From: an uncultured Eubacterium sp.
GTDB lineage: Bacteria > Bacillota > Clostridia > Lachnospirales > Lachnospiraceae
Direction of reading: 5' to 3'
Length of the DNA: 64,000 nt
Assembly (NCBI GenBank): GCA_947178105.1
Contig: CAMWXD010000003.1
Location: 1-64,000 of the forward strand
This document shows, one piece after another, positions 16,798 through 26,591 of the stretch. A program made the position numbers and the translations under genes. A model generated the notes under the pieces. It worked only from the letters and a program-made list of their open reading frames with translations. It did not search any database and was not told the DNA's origin. The number at the start of each line of letters is the position of its first letter. Within the stretch, counting starts at the first letter, position 1.

Positions 16798-17532
16798 ATG
16801 GCAGCACAAGCTATAGAGCAACTGCAAACAATCATTGCTGAGTCAGACAATATCGTATTTTTCGGCGGGGCGGGCGTATCAACAGAAAGCGGAATACCTG
16901 ATTTTCGAAGTGTTGACGGGTTGTATAACCAGACTTATGACTATCCTCCGGAGACGATATTAAGCCATTCTTTTTATCTTGCTAAGACAGAAGAGTTTTA
17001 TCGGTTTTATCATGATAAAATGCTGTGCCTGGATGCGAAGCCAAATGCAGCACATTTAAAGCTTGCCGAACTGGAACAGGCTGGCAAGCTAAAAGCAGTG
17101 ATTACACAAAATATTGACGGCCTGCACCAGCTTGCCGGCAGTAAAGAGGTCTTAGAGCTGCACGGGAGTGTCCACCGGAATTATTGCAGAAAATGCGCAA
17201 AATTATTTGATGCGCAGTATATGAAAAAACACACGGGAATACCGCTCTGCGATGAATGCGGCGGCGATATTAAGCCGGATGTCGTGCTGTATGAAGAAGG
17301 GTTAGACAGCCAGACAATGCAAAAAGCAGTCATGTATCTTTCTCAGGCAGATGTATTAATCATCGGCGGGACTTCTCTTGCCGTCTATCCGGCAGCGGGG
17401 CTGATTGATTATTACAGGGGAAATAAGCTGGTATGCATCAATAAATCTGCAACACCGATGGACAAGCGTGCGGATCTGCTGATCCAGGGAAGCATTGGGG
17501 AAATATTCAGCCAGATTCATATAGAAGCATAA
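16798..17532 (+). CDS. cobB: NAD-dependent protein deacylase (sirtuin)
   Basis: A 244-residue Sir2-family enzyme that removes acetyl or other acyl groups from lysines using NAD. Motifs: [15 protein letters not shown] (NAD binding), [12 protein letters not shown], catalytic His in LELHGSVH, four zinc cysteines (CRKC and CDEC), [11 protein letters not shown] near the C-terminus. Length is standard for bacterial sirtuins. AGAAAGAAGGG precedes ATG 16798. It is followed closely by the DUF951 gene. Confidence 0.95.
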   Translation: MAAQAIEQLQTIIAESDNIVFFGGAGVSTESGIPDFRSVDGLYNQTYDYPPETILSHSFYLAKTEEFYRFYHDKMLCLDAKPNAAHLKLAELEQAGKLKAVITQNIDGLHQLAGSKEVLELHGSVHRNYCRKCAKLFDAQYMKKHTGIPLCDECGGDIKPDVVLYEEGLDSQTMQKAVMYLSQADVLIIGGTSLAVYPAAGLIDYYRGNKLVCINKSATPMDKRADLLIQGSIGEIFSQIHIEA

Positions 17533-17578
17533 GAAAAATATTCATCCAGATCAAAATAAATCCAGAAAGGGATAGATT

Positions 17579-17773
17579 ATGGACATCGATGCGGGAGATA
17601 TTTTAAAATTAAAGAAAAAGCATCCATGCGGCAGCTTCGAATGGGAAGTACTGCGGACGGGTGCAGATTTCCGCCTCAAATGTACCGGCTGCGGCCATCA
17701 GATCATGATTGCAAGGAAGCAGGTAGAAAAAAATGTAAAAAATATCAAAAAAGCGCTTGCAAATCAAGAGTAA
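17579..17773 (+). CDS. DUF951 family protein
   Basis: A 64-residue protein of the DUF951 (YyzM-like) family. The conserved pattern LKKKHPCGS, then WEVLRTGADFRLKCTGCGH includes three Cys that could bind a metal. The function is unknown. The family often lies beside the rpsF-ssb-rpsR operon, as here. The promoter of that operon overlaps the 3' end of this gene. Confidence 0.92.
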   Translation: MDIDAGDILKLKKKHPCGSFEWEVLRTGADFRLKCTGCGHQIMIARKQVEKNVKNIKKALANQE

Positions 17774-17785
17774 TCATGGTATCAT
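17757..17785 (+). promoter_or_regulatory. rpsF operon promoter
   Basis: TTGCAA (17757-17762), 17 bp, TATCAT (17780-17785), overlapping the end of the DUF951 gene. Confidence 0.75.
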
Positions 17786-17800
17786 TTGTATTCGTGATAT

Positions 17801-17840
17801 GATAAATTCCTTGCTTTTTCCGTAAGGAAGAGGCCAGAGA
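17801..17840 (+). promoter_or_regulatory. Candidate S6:S18-binding leader of rpsF
   Basis: The leader has a stem TTCCTT (17807-17812) with AAGGAA (17824-17829), with CCG in the unpaired part just before the 3' arm. An unpaired CCG next to such a stem is the hallmark of the rpsF leader that binds the S6:S18 complex and represses the operon. Assigned by eye from the motif and position. Confidence 0.55.
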
Positions 17841-17861
17841 CCAAAAGGAGGTACAATTCGC

Positions 17862-18152
17862 ATGAACAAGTATGAATTAGCGCTCGTTGTGAATGCTAAA
17901 ATCGAAGATGATGCGAGAGCAGCAGTAGTAGAAAAGGCAAAAGAGTATATTACTCGTGCCGGCGGTACAATTTCTGAAGTGGAAGAATGGGGGAAAAAGA
18001 AATTAGCCTATGAGATCCAGAAGATGAGCGACGGCTTTTTCTATTTTATCCAGTTTGAGGCTTCTGCTGCTGCACCAGCACAGATCGAGCAGCATGTCCG
18101 GATTATGGACAACGTTCTTCGGTTCTTATGTGTTCGTAAAGACGAGGCATAG
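17862..18152 (+). CDS. rpsF: 30S ribosomal protein S6
   Basis: A 96-residue ribosomal protein that binds S18 in the small-subunit platform. MNKYELALVVNAK, the EWGKKKLAYEI block and MDNVLRFLCVR are typical. AAAAGGAGG precedes ATG 17862. First gene of rpsF-ssb-rpsR; the leader likely mediates feedback control. Confidence 0.97.
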   Translation: MNKYELALVVNAKIEDDARAAVVEKAKEYITRAGGTISEVEEWGKKKLAYEIQKMSDGFFYFIQFEASAAAPAQIEQHVRIMDNVLRFLCVRKDEA

Positions 18153-18172
18153 ACGATAAAGGAGATCGAAGT

Positions 18173-18628
18173 ATGAATAAAGTAATACTTATGGGACGAT
18201 TGACAAGAGATCCTGAGGTACGTTATTCGCAGGGTGAGCAGTCAACAGCAGTTGCCAGATACACATTAGCAGTAGACAGGCGTTTTGTCAGAAACAACGG
18301 GGGAGATCAGCAGACAGCCGATTTCATTAATTGTGTATCTTTTGGGCGTACTGCGGAGTTTGCTGAAAAATATTACCATAAAGGTATTAAAATTGCAATA
18401 TCAGGCCGTATCCAGACGGGCAGCTATACAAACCGGGAAGGACAGAAGGTATATACGACCGAGGTAGTTGTAGAGGAACAGGAATTTGCAGAGAGCAAAA
18501 ATGCGAATTCTGATCATTTTGGCGGCGGCGGATATTCAGCGCCGGCTGAAAGACCGTCACCAAGCGCAGCAGGAGATGGCTTTATGAATATTCCTGATGG
18601 AATAGATGAAGAGCTGCCGTTTAATTAA
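18173..18628 (+). CDS. ssb: Single-stranded DNA-binding protein
   Basis: A 151-residue OB-fold protein protecting single-stranded DNA. The N-terminal MNKVILMGRLTRDPEVRYS and the RIQTGSYTNREGQKVYTTEV strand pattern are typical. The C-terminus ends in the acidic tip DGIDEELPF followed by Asn, which is the partner-docking tail with one extra residue. Lies between rpsF and rpsR, as in most Firmicutes. Confidence 0.97.
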   Translation: MNKVILMGRLTRDPEVRYSQGEQSTAVARYTLAVDRRFVRNNGGDQQTADFINCVSFGRTAEFAEKYYHKGIKIAISGRIQTGSYTNREGQKVYTTEVVVEEQEFAESKNANSDHFGGGGYSAPAERPSPSAAGDGFMNIPDGIDEELPFN

Positions 18629-18670
18629 CAGGGCAAAATAAAAACCAGGAAAGGAATGCAGGTGATAGTC

Positions 18671-18928
18671 ATGGCTTTCAATAGAAATGAGAGAGGCGAC
18701 AATCCGCGCAGAAGAACGATGCACAGAAGGAAAAAAGTGTGTGTATTTTGCGGGAAAGACAACGAGATTGATTATAAAGATGTAAATAAATTAAAAAGAT
18801 ATATTTCCGAAAGAGGAAAGATCTTGCCAAGAAGAATTACAGGAAACTGTGCAAAGCATCAGAGAGCTCTTACAGCAGCGATTAAGAGAGCGCGCCATGT
18901 GGCATTGATGCCATACGTGCAGGATTAA
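18671..18928 (+). CDS. rpsR: 30S ribosomal protein S18
   Basis: An 85-residue ribosomal protein, partner of S6. The block [18 protein letters not shown], then [15 protein letters not shown] and CAKHQR retain three Cys of the zinc-binding form. ATG 18671 ([10 protein letters not shown]) has AGGTGAT just upstream; the frame extends to ATG 18656 but that N-terminus is not typical. Confidence 0.97.
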   Translation: MAFNRNERGDNPRRRTMHRRKKVCVFCGKDNEIDYKDVNKLKRYISERGKILPRRITGNCAKHQRALTAAIKRARHVALMPYVQD

Positions 18929-18937
18929 GACAAAGCA

Positions 18938-18972
18938 AACCACCACATGGACAGCCGTGTGGTGGTTTTTTG
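18938..18972 (+). terminator. Terminator of rpsF-ssb-rpsR
   Basis: Ten-bp stem AACCACCACA (18938-18947) with TGTGGTGGTT (18958-18967) and a T run. Confidence 0.9.
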
Positions 18973-19001
18973 CAATTTTCAGAAAAGGAAAAGAGTATGA
19001 T

Positions 19002-19973
19002 ATGAACCCATTGCAGTTGGTAGAACTTTTAAGAGGGCATAATAATTATATTCAGACGCATAACTATCCTGACCCAGATGCGGTGGCAAGTGCATTTGGG
19101 CTACAGTATTTTTTAAAGCAGCACGGCGTCCATGCAAAGATCTGCTATGAAGGGACTGTGGAAAAGCTGAGTACGAGGAAAATGTTTGAGGTATTTCAGA
19201 TCGACGTGCTGCCGGCAGACCAGATCAGGGATATGACGCAGGAAGACTATATTGTAGCTGTAGATTCGCAGAAATACAATGCAAATCTGACAGACCTGGC
19301 GGGGGATGAAGTGGCATGTATCGACCATCATCCGACGTTTATAGAGTGCAGCTACCAATATCGGGATATCCGCAGGGCAGGCGCCTGTTCGACACTGATT
19401 GCCCAATATTTTTACCAGACAGATACGCCAATGGACCCGACAGTCGCTGCTGCGCTTGCTTATGGGATAAAGATGGACACGGCTGACTTTCTCCGGGGCG
19501 TGACAGAACTTGATTTGGATATGTTTGCATATGTGTATAAACAGGCAGATGTGGATAAAATAAAGGTAATGTACCATGATGTACTGGAGCTGGATGATCT
19601 AAAGGCATACGGAGCTGCAATCGATAATATCTATATCAATCAGGGCGTAGGGTTTGCATGGATTCCATTGGACTGTCCTGATGCATTGATCGCGATTATT
19701 TCTGATTTTATCCTGTCGCTGAATGTCGTGGATATATCGATTGTTTATGCAGTGCGCAGAGATGGGATTAAGTTTTCTGTGCGCAGTGAGCGCAAGGACG
19801 TAGATGCAGGCAAGATGGTGGCAAACGTGCTTAAGGACTACGGAAGCGGCGGCGGGCACCAGGAAATGGCAGGAGGCTTTATCCCAAAGGAAAATATGGA
19901 CAGGATTGATGGGATGCACGCGCGCATTGAAGAAGAGTTTATGAAGCAGATCCAGTTAATGAAACAGAAATAA
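19002..19973 (+). CDS. DHH-family phosphoesterase (NrnA-like)
   Basis: A 323-residue DHH/DHHA1 phosphoesterase. Motifs: DPDAVASAFG (metal-binding DxD), VAVDSQ, CIDHHPTF (DHH) and GSGGGHQEMAGG (DHHA1). NrnA-type enzymes degrade nanoRNA and hydrolyse pAp or pApA to AMP. The gene lies two genes before gdpP, whose product is pApA, so a role in c-di-AMP breakdown is plausible. ATG 19002 with AAAAGGAAAAGAG upstream is preferred; the frame is open farther upstream, into the rpsR terminator. Confidence 0.92.
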   Translation: MNPLQLVELLRGHNNYIQTHNYPDPDAVASAFGLQYFLKQHGVHAKICYEGTVEKLSTRKMFEVFQIDVLPADQIRDMTQEDYIVAVDSQKYNANLTDLAGDEVACIDHHPTFIECSYQYRDIRRAGACSTLIAQYFYQTDTPMDPTVAAALAYGIKMDTADFLRGVTELDLDMFAYVYKQADVDKIKVMYHDVLELDDLKAYGAAIDNIYINQGVGFAWIPLDCPDALIAIISDFILSLNVVDISIVYAVRRDGIKFSVRSERKDVDAGKMVANVLKDYGSGGGHQEMAGGFIPKENMDRIDGMHARIEEEFMKQIQLMKQK

Positions 19974-19986
19974 TGAGGGAAAATGA

Positions 19987-21636
19987 ATGAAAAAAGCAAC
20001 TCGAAATATAGTATTGGGAGTGTTTGTACTCTTGGCATTAGGAATCTATTATTATGTGGCGCTGCCCGCCGTTAATATTCATTCTGCGGGCTTTTGGATG
20101 ACTCTGGAGCTGTTGATTGCGTTTATAACGATTTTATACGCGGTCTCCCAGGTGCGAAAGCAATCAAAAAATAACGTCGTGCCAATCAAACCGGCGGAAA
20201 AGATGCTGAAAGAAATGAAAGGCGTAAAAATAGGCTTTGGGCTGTTTGTGCTGACATTGGCCATATTTGCAGGCGGCAACCTGCTGTCTTCGCCGATTAT
20301 CAATGCTGATAAATACCAAAAGCTGATGAATGTACAGGAAAGCGATTTTACACAGGATATCCAGCAGACGAATTATAATACGATACCTTTGCTGGATAAA
20401 GATTCGGCGGAGCTGCTTGGCAACCGTAAAATGGGCAGCATGGTAGATATGGTATCGCAGTTTGAAGTCGGATCGGACTATACGCAGATCAATTATAAGG
20501 ATACGCCAGTGCGGGTAACGCCGCTTGTATACGCAAACGAAATCAAATGGCTGACGAACCAGAAAGCCGGTATTCCAGCATATATCAGGATCGATATGGC
20601 AACCCAGAATACAGAATGCGTAAAGCTGGAAAAGACGATTAAATATTCCAAAGCGGAATATTTTAACCGCAATATTTACCGCCATCTGCGTTTTCACTAC
20701 CCGACTTATATTTTTGACGACCAGATTTTTTTTGAGATTGATGACGAAGGCACGCCGTACTGGGTATGCCCTGTGAAAAAGTTTAATATCGGGCTGTTTG
20801 GCGGACAAACAGTCGGCAATGTCGTATTATGTAATGCAGTTACCGGGGAATGTACAGATTATCCAGTTGAGGAAGTGCCAAATTGGATTGACAAAGTATA
20901 TTCGGCGGAATTATTGACGGAACTGTATAATTATTATGGAATTTACAAGCATGGATTTTTTAACAGCGTGCTTGGGCAGAAAGATTGCTTAAAGGCGACA
21001 AACGGTTATAATTATATTGCTCTGGACGATGACGTATGGGTATATACAGGCGTGACCTCTGTCAGCGGCGACCAGTCGAATGTAGGGTTTGTCCTGATGA
21101 ACCAGCGTACGATGGAAACGAAATACTATAAAATCGAAGGTGCAATCGAAGACTCAGCCATGTCCTCTGCCGAAGGGCAGGTGCAGAATCTGGGATACCG
21201 TGCGACATTTCCGCTGTTGCTTAATATTTCCGACCAGCCGACTTATTTTATGGCATTAAAGGACGGCGCCGGGCTGGTGAAAAAATATGCAATGGTCAAT
21301 GTGCAGAAGTACCAGTGGGTGGCGATCGGCGATACGGTAAAGGACTGTGAAAAAGCTTATGTGGGGCTGCTTGCCACGAACGGGATCTCCGACGGAAAGA
21401 TGAATGCGGATATGTCTGAGAAGATTACCGGGAAAATAGCTGCCGTCGCTCCAGTTGTGATCGAAGGTAATACGCATTACTATATTGCACTGGAAAATTC
21501 AAGCCAATTATTTGATGTAGACCTGTCAGACCAGAATTTAATTGGCATAATCCGTTATCAGACGGGGGACGAAATTCAACTGACCTATGTACCGGAAGAC
21601 GACGGGCTGCAGACAGTTACTGAGATCAATTACTAA
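19987..21636 (+). CDS. Unknown membrane-anchored protein
   Basis: A 549-residue protein I do not recognise. Three N-terminal hydrophobic segments (about residues 8-28, 36-55 and 77-97) are followed by about 450 residues rich in Tyr, Thr and Asn without a recognised catalytic motif, likely outside the membrane. The phrase ADKYQKLM starts the soluble part, and patterns such as FNIGLFGG and YNYIALDDDVWVYTGVTSV suggest a beta-rich fold. It starts 13 bases after the DHH phosphoesterase and precedes the gdpP promoter, so it probably belongs to the DHH transcript. A link to c-di-AMP or envelope function is only a guess from context. Confidence 0.8.
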   Translation: MKKATRNIVLGVFVLLALGIYYYVALPAVNIHSAGFWMTLELLIAFITILYAVSQVRKQSKNNVVPIKPAEKMLKEMKGVKIGFGLFVLTLAIFAGGNLLSSPIINADKYQKLMNVQESDFTQDIQQTNYNTIPLLDKDSAELLGNRKMGSMVDMVSQFEVGSDYTQINYKDTPVRVTPLVYANEIKWLTNQKAGIPAYIRIDMATQNTECVKLEKTIKYSKAEYFNRNIYRHLRFHYPTYIFDDQIFFEIDDEGTPYWVCPVKKFNIGLFGGQTVGNVVLCNAVTGECTDYPVEEVPNWIDKVYSAELLTELYNYYGIYKHGFFNSVLGQKDCLKATNGYNYIALDDDVWVYTGVTSVSGDQSNVGFVLMNQRTMETKYYKIEGAIEDSAMSSAEGQVQNLGYRATFPLLLNISDQPTYFMALKDGAGLVKKYAMVNVQKYQWVAIGDTVKDCEKAYVGLLATNGISDGKMNADMSEKITGKIAAVAPVVIEGNTHYYIALENSSQLFDVDLSDQNLIGIIRYQTGDEIQLTYVPEDDGLQTVTEINY

Positions 21637-21654
21637 ATTACCTCAGGAAAACTC

Positions 21655-21683
21655 TTTCCATAAATCATGTAACATGGTATAAT
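21655..21683 (+). promoter_or_regulatory. gdpP promoter
   Basis: TTTCCA (21655-21660), 17 bp, TATAAT (21678-21683). CTTTCCA here and TGGAAAG at 21698-21704 form a spaced inverted repeat around the start site. Confidence 0.7.
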
Positions 21684-21719
21684 AAATACTATCTTTGTGG
21701 AAAGGTAAAGTATTTAGAA

Positions 21720-23771
21720 ATGAAAAAAAGTATAAAATTTAAAGGACGTCTGCGCAATTATTTGTATTGGCCCATGCTGCTGACGGTTCTTCTGGTACTT
21801 ATGAGCATTCCCATGTACTTTTACCAGCAGGAAGCAGGGCTGCTTATGTCTGCGTTTACGGCGGTTTATTTTATCGTGGTAACAGTCAGTTTCCATAGGA
21901 GCAAGCCTTTTTTTATGAATGAGCTGATTAACTTTGCAACACAGTACGGTACCGTTCAGAAAAAGCTGCTGAATGAATTTGACGTCGCATATGCGCTGAT
22001 TGATTATAGTGGTAAAATATTATGGGTCAATGAGAAATTTACGGAACTGACAGGGAAAGACAAGGATTATCACAGATCGATTACTTCCGTATTTACGAAT
22101 ATTACCAGAGAAATTATCCAGAAAAACAAGAAGGAATCGCAGCTTCATATCGGCTGGGATGGGAGGGAATTTCGCGCGCAGCTAAAAAGGATCGAATTTT
22201 CCAGTATTACGCCGGAAAACCAGATGGTGTCGATCGAGGGCAGTGAGGAATATATGACAGCCCTGTATCTGTATGATGAGACGCAGTTGAATAAGTATAT
22301 ACGGGAAAATGATGACCAGAAGCTTGTTGCTGCGCTGATCTATATTGATAATTATGACGAAGCGTTAAACAGCATTGAGGATGTCAAGCAGTCTCTGTTA
22401 GTGGCGTTGATCGACCGAAAGGTAAACAAATATTTTTCAGGCATGGACGGGCTGGTGCGCAAAATTGAAAAGGATAAATATTTTGTCGTATTCCGTTATA
22501 TTTATCTGTCGAAAATGGAGGAGGATAAATTCAGCATATTGGAAGAAGTCAAAACTGTCAAGGTCGGCAATGAGATGGCAGTAACGCTGAGTATCGGAAT
22601 CGGAAGTACGGGAGATACGTATAACCAGAATTATGAATATGCACGTATGGCGATCGGTATGGCATTGGGACGCGGCGGTGACCAGGTCGTCGTAAAAGAA
22701 GGGGAACGCATTACTTATTTTGGCGGAAGCTCCAAGCAGGTCGACAAAATGACCCGTGTAAAAGCACGTGTCAAGGCACATGCGCTGCGTGAGATTATTG
22801 AAAGCCGCAGCAATGTCATCGTCATGGGACACCATATCGCAGATGTGGATTCCTTTGGGGCTGCCGTCGGAGTCTATTGCGCCGGGCGGGTGCTCGATAA
22901 AAAGGTACAGATCGTGCTGAATGAAGTGACGACATCCCTGCGCCCGTTAAAAGAATGCTTCCATGAGGAAAACGGGTATGAGCCGGATTTGTTTATCAAG
23001 AGCGAGGAAGCGATTGAGCTGACAAATAATAATACGCTCGTTATGGTCGTTGACACGAATCGTCCAACCTATACGGATTGTCCGGAAATATTGAAAAAGA
23101 CAAAATCCATTGTTGTATTTGACCATCACAGACAAGGCAGCGAAGTGGTGGAAAACCCGATCTTGTCTTATATCGAACCGTATGCTTCTTCTACCTGTGA
23201 GATGATCGCAGAAGTGCTGCAATATTTTGCAGAAAATATTAAGCTGACCGCATGTGAAGCGGATGCTATCTATGCCGGCATTCTGATCGATACGAATAAC
23301 TTTATGCAAAAGACAGGCGTCCGTACATTTGAAGCCGCCGCTTATTTAAGGCGCTGCGGCGCAGAGGTTACAAGGGTACGCAAAATGCTGCGCAATGATA
23401 TGGCAGATTATAAAGCGAGGGCGGAGGTAATGCGCAATGCGCAGGTATACCACGGTGCATTTGCGATCTCTGTCTGCCCGGCAGATAAAGTAGAAAGCCC
23501 GACGGTTGTAAGCGCTCAGTCTGCGAATGAGCTGCTGAATATTATCGGGATCAAAGCGTCTTTTGTAATGACGGAGTATCAGAACCGGATCTTTATCAGC
23601 TCTCGCTCAATCGACGAGATCAATGTACAGTCCATTATGGAGCGTCTCGGCGGCGGCGGACATGCTAATATTGCAGGCGCCCAGTTATCGGATTGCAGCA
23701 TAGAGGAAGCAAAAAAGAAGATCAGGGCGATTTTAGACGATATGATAGAAAAAGGAGAAATAGAAAAGTGA
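21720..23771 (+). CDS. gdpP: Cyclic-di-AMP phosphodiesterase
   Basis: A 683-residue membrane enzyme that hydrolyses c-di-AMP to pApA. Two N-terminal helices (about 13-55) are followed by a PAS-like domain (about 80-180), a degenerate GGDEF domain (about 190-330) without a catalytic GGDEF motif, and DHH/DHHA1 domains (about 355-660). Motifs: [33 protein letters not shown], and [12 protein letters not shown]. Domain order and length match GdpP. It overlaps rplI by four bases (GTGA), so it forms the start of a gdpP-rplI-dnaB unit, a conserved order in Firmicutes. Confidence 0.97.
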   Translation: MKKSIKFKGRLRNYLYWPMLLTVLLVLMSIPMYFYQQEAGLLMSAFTAVYFIVVTVSFHRSKPFFMNELINFATQYGTVQKKLLNEFDVAYALIDYSGKILWVNEKFTELTGKDKDYHRSITSVFTNITREIIQKNKKESQLHIGWDGREFRAQLKRIEFSSITPENQMVSIEGSEEYMTALYLYDETQLNKYIRENDDQKLVAALIYIDNYDEALNSIEDVKQSLLVALIDRKVNKYFSGMDGLVRKIEKDKYFVVFRYIYLSKMEEDKFSILEEVKTVKVGNEMAVTLSIGIGSTGDTYNQNYEYARMAIGMALGRGGDQVVVKEGERITYFGGSSKQVDKMTRVKARVKAHALREIIESRSNVIVMGHHIADVDSFGAAVGVYCAGRVLDKKVQIVLNEVTTSLRPLKECFHEENGYEPDLFIKSEEAIELTNNNTLVMVVDTNRPTYTDCPEILKKTKSIVVFDHHRQGSEVVENPILSYIEPYASSTCEMIAEVLQYFAENIKLTACEADAIYAGILIDTNNFMQKTGVRTFEAAAYLRRCGAEVTRVRKMLRNDMADYKARAEVMRNAQVYHGAFAISVCPADKVESPTVVSAQSANELLNIIGIKASFVMTEYQNRIFISSRSIDEINVQSIMERLGGGGHANIAGAQLSDCSIEEAKKKIRAILDDMIEKGEIEK

Positions 23772-24214
23772 AAGTAATTTTATTAGAAGATGTAAAAAAT
23801 GTCGGCAAAAAAAATGAAATTGTGGAAGTCAGCGATGCTTTTGCACGGAATATGCTGATCCGCAAAAACGTCGGAGTGGAAGCGACAAGCCAGACGTTAA
23901 ACGACCTTAAGCTGAGAAACAGGCGCGCGGAGAAAGATGCTGCGGAAAATCTTGCTGCGGCACAGCAGCTTGCAGAAGACCTGAAAGAAAAGCAGGTAGA
24001 GGTAAAGATGAAAACCGGTACGGGCGGTCGTACTTTCGGCTCTGTATCGACAAAGGAAATAGCAGAGGCTGTAAAAGCGCAGCTTCAGCTTGAATTGGAC
24101 AAAAAGAAAATGCAGCTTACAGAACCGATCAAAGCGCTTGGATTTTATGATATCCCGGTAAAGCTGCATCCGCAGGTAACGGCAAATCTGAGAGTCCATG
24201 TAGTAGAAGGCTGA
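23768..24214 (+). CDS. rplI: 50S ribosomal protein L9
   Basis: A 148-residue L9 protein. The N-terminal domain ([21 protein letters not shown]) and the [13 protein letters not shown] start of the C-terminal domain are typical, joined by a long helix. GTG 23768 overlaps the gdpP stop codon and gives exactly the family length. dnaB follows after 4 bases. Confidence 0.97.
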   Translation: MKVILLEDVKNVGKKNEIVEVSDAFARNMLIRKNVGVEATSQTLNDLKLRNRRAEKDAAENLAAAQQLAEDLKEKQVEVKMKTGTGGRTFGSVSTKEIAEAVKAQLQLELDKKKMQLTEPIKALGFYDIPVKLHPQVTANLRVHVVEG

Positions 24215-24218
24215 TGAT

Positions 24219-25550
24219 ATGGAAGAAGCGCTTATAAAAAGAACAATGCCAAACAGTATCGAAGCGGAGCAATCGGTAGTCGGTGCCATGATGATGGACC
24301 GGGCGGCGATTATTGCCGCTTCGGAGACGTTAATGGCAGAAGACTTTTATCATCATCAATATGGCGTCTTATTTGATGCGATTGTGGAGCTGTTCAATCA
24401 GAATAAGCCGGTAGATCCTGTGACTTTGCAGGATAAATTAAAGGAAAAGGACCTGCCGCCTGAGATCAGCACTATGGAATATATGATTGACCTGCTTGCC
24501 GCAGTGCCGACTGCGGCGAATATCCGTTATTATGCAACTATTGTAAAAGAAAAAGCAATGCTGCGAAGGCTGATTAAAGTAACAGAAACGATCCAAAACG
24601 AATGCTATGCCGGCAGTGAAGAACTGGAAACGATTTTTGCCAACACGGAAAAAAACGTCTTTCAGCTTTTACAGAGCCAGAACAACGGAGAATTTGTACC
24701 GATTAAGCAGATTGTAATTAATGCGTTAGACCGGATTGAAAAAGCTTCCAGGATCCAGGGAAATGTTACAGGCATTGCAACCGGGTTTATTGATCTGGAC
24801 TACCGTATGTCCGGCTTGCAGCCCTCTGACCTGATCCTGGTGGCTGCGCGCCCATCAATGGGAAAGACAGCCTTTGTATTGAATATCGCGCAGTATACAG
24901 CGTTTCACAGTGATATTGCAACGGCAATCTTTAGCCTGGAGATGTCCAAGGAACAGCTTGTAAACCGTCTGTTTTCGCTGGAATCCAGAGTGGATGCGCA
25001 GATGCTGCGCAATGGCAACCTGACCGATACGGATTGGGAAAAGCTGATCGAGGGTGCCGGTACGATCGGGAGGTCAAAACTGATTATAGACGATACGCCG
25101 GGGATTTCCATTGGCGAGCTGCGTTCAAAATGCCGGAAATATAAGCTGGAGTACAATCTGGAGCTTATCATTATCGATTATTTGCAGTTAATGTCAGGAA
25201 ATGGGAGAACCGATTCCAGGCAGCAGGAAATTTCAGAAATATCCCGTGCATTAAAAGCGCTTGCCAGGGAGCTTCATGTCCCGGTGATTGCCCTGTCACA
25301 GCTAAGCCGTGCTGTAGAGCAGCGTCCAGACCATCGCCCGATGTTGTCAGACCTGCGTGAATCCGGAGCGATTGAGCAGGATGCGGACGTTGTCATGTTT
25401 ATCTACCGTGATGATTATTACAACAAGGACAGTGACAAAAAAAATATTGCAGAAGTCATAATAGCCAAGCAAAGAAACGGCCCGATCGGTACGGTAAACC
25501 TTGTGTGGCTTCCGCAGTACACAAAGTTTGCAAATATGCAGAAAGATTAG
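24219..25550 (+). CDS. dnaB: Replicative DNA helicase
   Basis: A 443-residue RecA-fold hexameric helicase. The N-terminal DnaB domain begins at PNSIEAEQSVVGAMMMD. Walker A is ARPSMGKTA, Walker B region IIIDYLQLM, and the arginine-finger area is in LSDLRESGAIEQDAD. Length is typical. Adjacent to rplI as in Bacillus. No intrinsic terminator is evident right after the stop codon. Confidence 0.97.
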   Translation: MEEALIKRTMPNSIEAEQSVVGAMMMDRAAIIAASETLMAEDFYHHQYGVLFDAIVELFNQNKPVDPVTLQDKLKEKDLPPEISTMEYMIDLLAAVPTAANIRYYATIVKEKAMLRRLIKVTETIQNECYAGSEELETIFANTEKNVFQLLQSQNNGEFVPIKQIVINALDRIEKASRIQGNVTGIATGFIDLDYRMSGLQPSDLILVAARPSMGKTAFVLNIAQYTAFHSDIATAIFSLEMSKEQLVNRLFSLESRVDAQMLRNGNLTDTDWEKLIEGAGTIGRSKLIIDDTPGISIGELRSKCRKYKLEYNLELIIIDYLQLMSGNGRTDSRQQEISEISRALKALARELHVPVIALSQLSRAVEQRPDHRPMLSDLRESGAIEQDADVVMFIYRDDYYNKDSDKKNIAEVIIAKQRNGPIGTVNLVWLPQYTKFANMQKD

Positions 25551-25860
25551 GAACTGCCGCAAAATAACATGCCCATATTGCGCAGGATTTTTCTCCGAGA
25601 AAGTTATCATCATCAATTTCAGAAACATCCGAAAATTCTTTTTTATTCAACAAAATACTTCCTGAATCACGCAAAAAACAGGCTGCATCTGTCACGTTCT
25701 GTCAGTTTTTAACGATGAAATCAGTTTGTACAAGCATTTACAGTAAGCTATACTTGATGATAGAAGTATATGGCAACTTTATTGCTTCGACCCTGCTGTA
25801 GCAGTTCAGGCAGCCTGGGCTGTTACAACCTGCGTGCTATAGAAAAAGGAGGTTTTCTAA
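25551..25860 (+). other. Gap between dnaB and merR
   Basis: About 310 bases. It holds a promoter (25726-25754) and a roughly 100-base leader with small hairpins (CTGCT/AGCAG and CAGG/CCTG around 25793-25820) before the merR-type gene. The first 150 bases contain short open frames on both strands (see findings) without good Shine-Dalgarno sequences. I recognise no RNA family. Confidence 0.5.
25726..25754 (+). promoter_or_regulatory. Promoter of MerR-type regulator gene
   Basis: TTGTAC (25726-25731), 17 bp, TATACT (25749-25754). Confidence 0.7.
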
Positions 25861-26547
25861 GTGGAAAAAGTACGTTATATGATTTCAGATGCAGCAAACA
25901 CTGTGCAGGTTGAATCACATGTATTGCGGTACTGGGAAGAAGAACTGGAACTGACTGTTCCAAGGAACGAACTGGGACACCGCTACTATACACAGGAAAA
26001 CATACAGGAGTTTTTGAGAATAAAGGAACTTAAGGAACGAGGATACCAGCTCAAAGCAATTAAGCTGATCCTGCAGGATGAAAAAGAACGCAAGGAGGAG
26101 AGTGTAATGGAGCCGGCAATACGAATTGAAAAAGTAGACGGCGTGGAAATTGGTGAGGAGGTTTTAAAAGAGTCGATGGCTGCAAAGAACGAAGTGATTC
26201 ATGTAACACAAAAAACAAGTCCGTTGGATGAACATACCCAGAGAGAAAAGCGTATGGAACAGTTTCAGTCTATGATGACAGAAATCGTGCGCAAGGCAAT
26301 CCTTGAGAACAACCAGGAGCTCGGTGAGGAGGTCGGCGTCCAGGTAGGAGAGCATGTCATCAAAGAGATGAATTATCTGATGCGCACACAGGAAGAACAG
26401 GAGGAAGAACGTTTCCGCAAGCTGGATGATGCGATCCGCAGCCTTGGGAAATACGGCAGGCGGCGTGCAAAGAAAGAACGCTTAAGCCGGAAAGAACGCA
26501 GGATGCTGAAAAATAAAAATGAGCTGGCCCCGGATTTGACAATCTAA
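25861..26547 (+). CDS. MerR-type HTH regulator with C-terminal coiled coil
   Basis: A 228-residue DNA-binding protein. Residues 5-75 form a MerR winged helix (VESHVLRYWEEELEL, then GHRYYTQENI and LKERGYQLKAIKLIL). The rest is highly charged and helical, with a long Glu/Lys coiled coil and a basic C-terminal stretch (RRRAKKERLSRKERR). Related proteins in Firmicutes carry a DUF3967-like tail. There is no ligand domain. GTG 25861 has AAAGGAGG 8 bases upstream. Target genes are unknown. Confidence 0.85.
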   Translation: MEKVRYMISDAANTVQVESHVLRYWEEELELTVPRNELGHRYYTQENIQEFLRIKELKERGYQLKAIKLILQDEKERKEESVMEPAIRIEKVDGVEIGEEVLKESMAAKNEVIHVTQKTSPLDEHTQREKRMEQFQSMMTEIVRKAILENNQELGEEVGVQVGEHVIKEMNYLMRTQEEQEEERFRKLDDAIRSLGKYGRRRAKKERLSRKERRMLKNKNELAPDLTI

Positions 26548-26591
26548 ATATTGTTGGAGGATCGTATTGTTATACATAAGGGTTCATAAAT

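Noticed and set aside
20164-20808. 214-residue minus-strand open frame opposite the unknown membrane protein
   Set aside because: The plus-strand frame has a proper start, membrane segments and operon position; the minus frame is rich in rare residues (Cys, His, Arg) as expected of a shadow.
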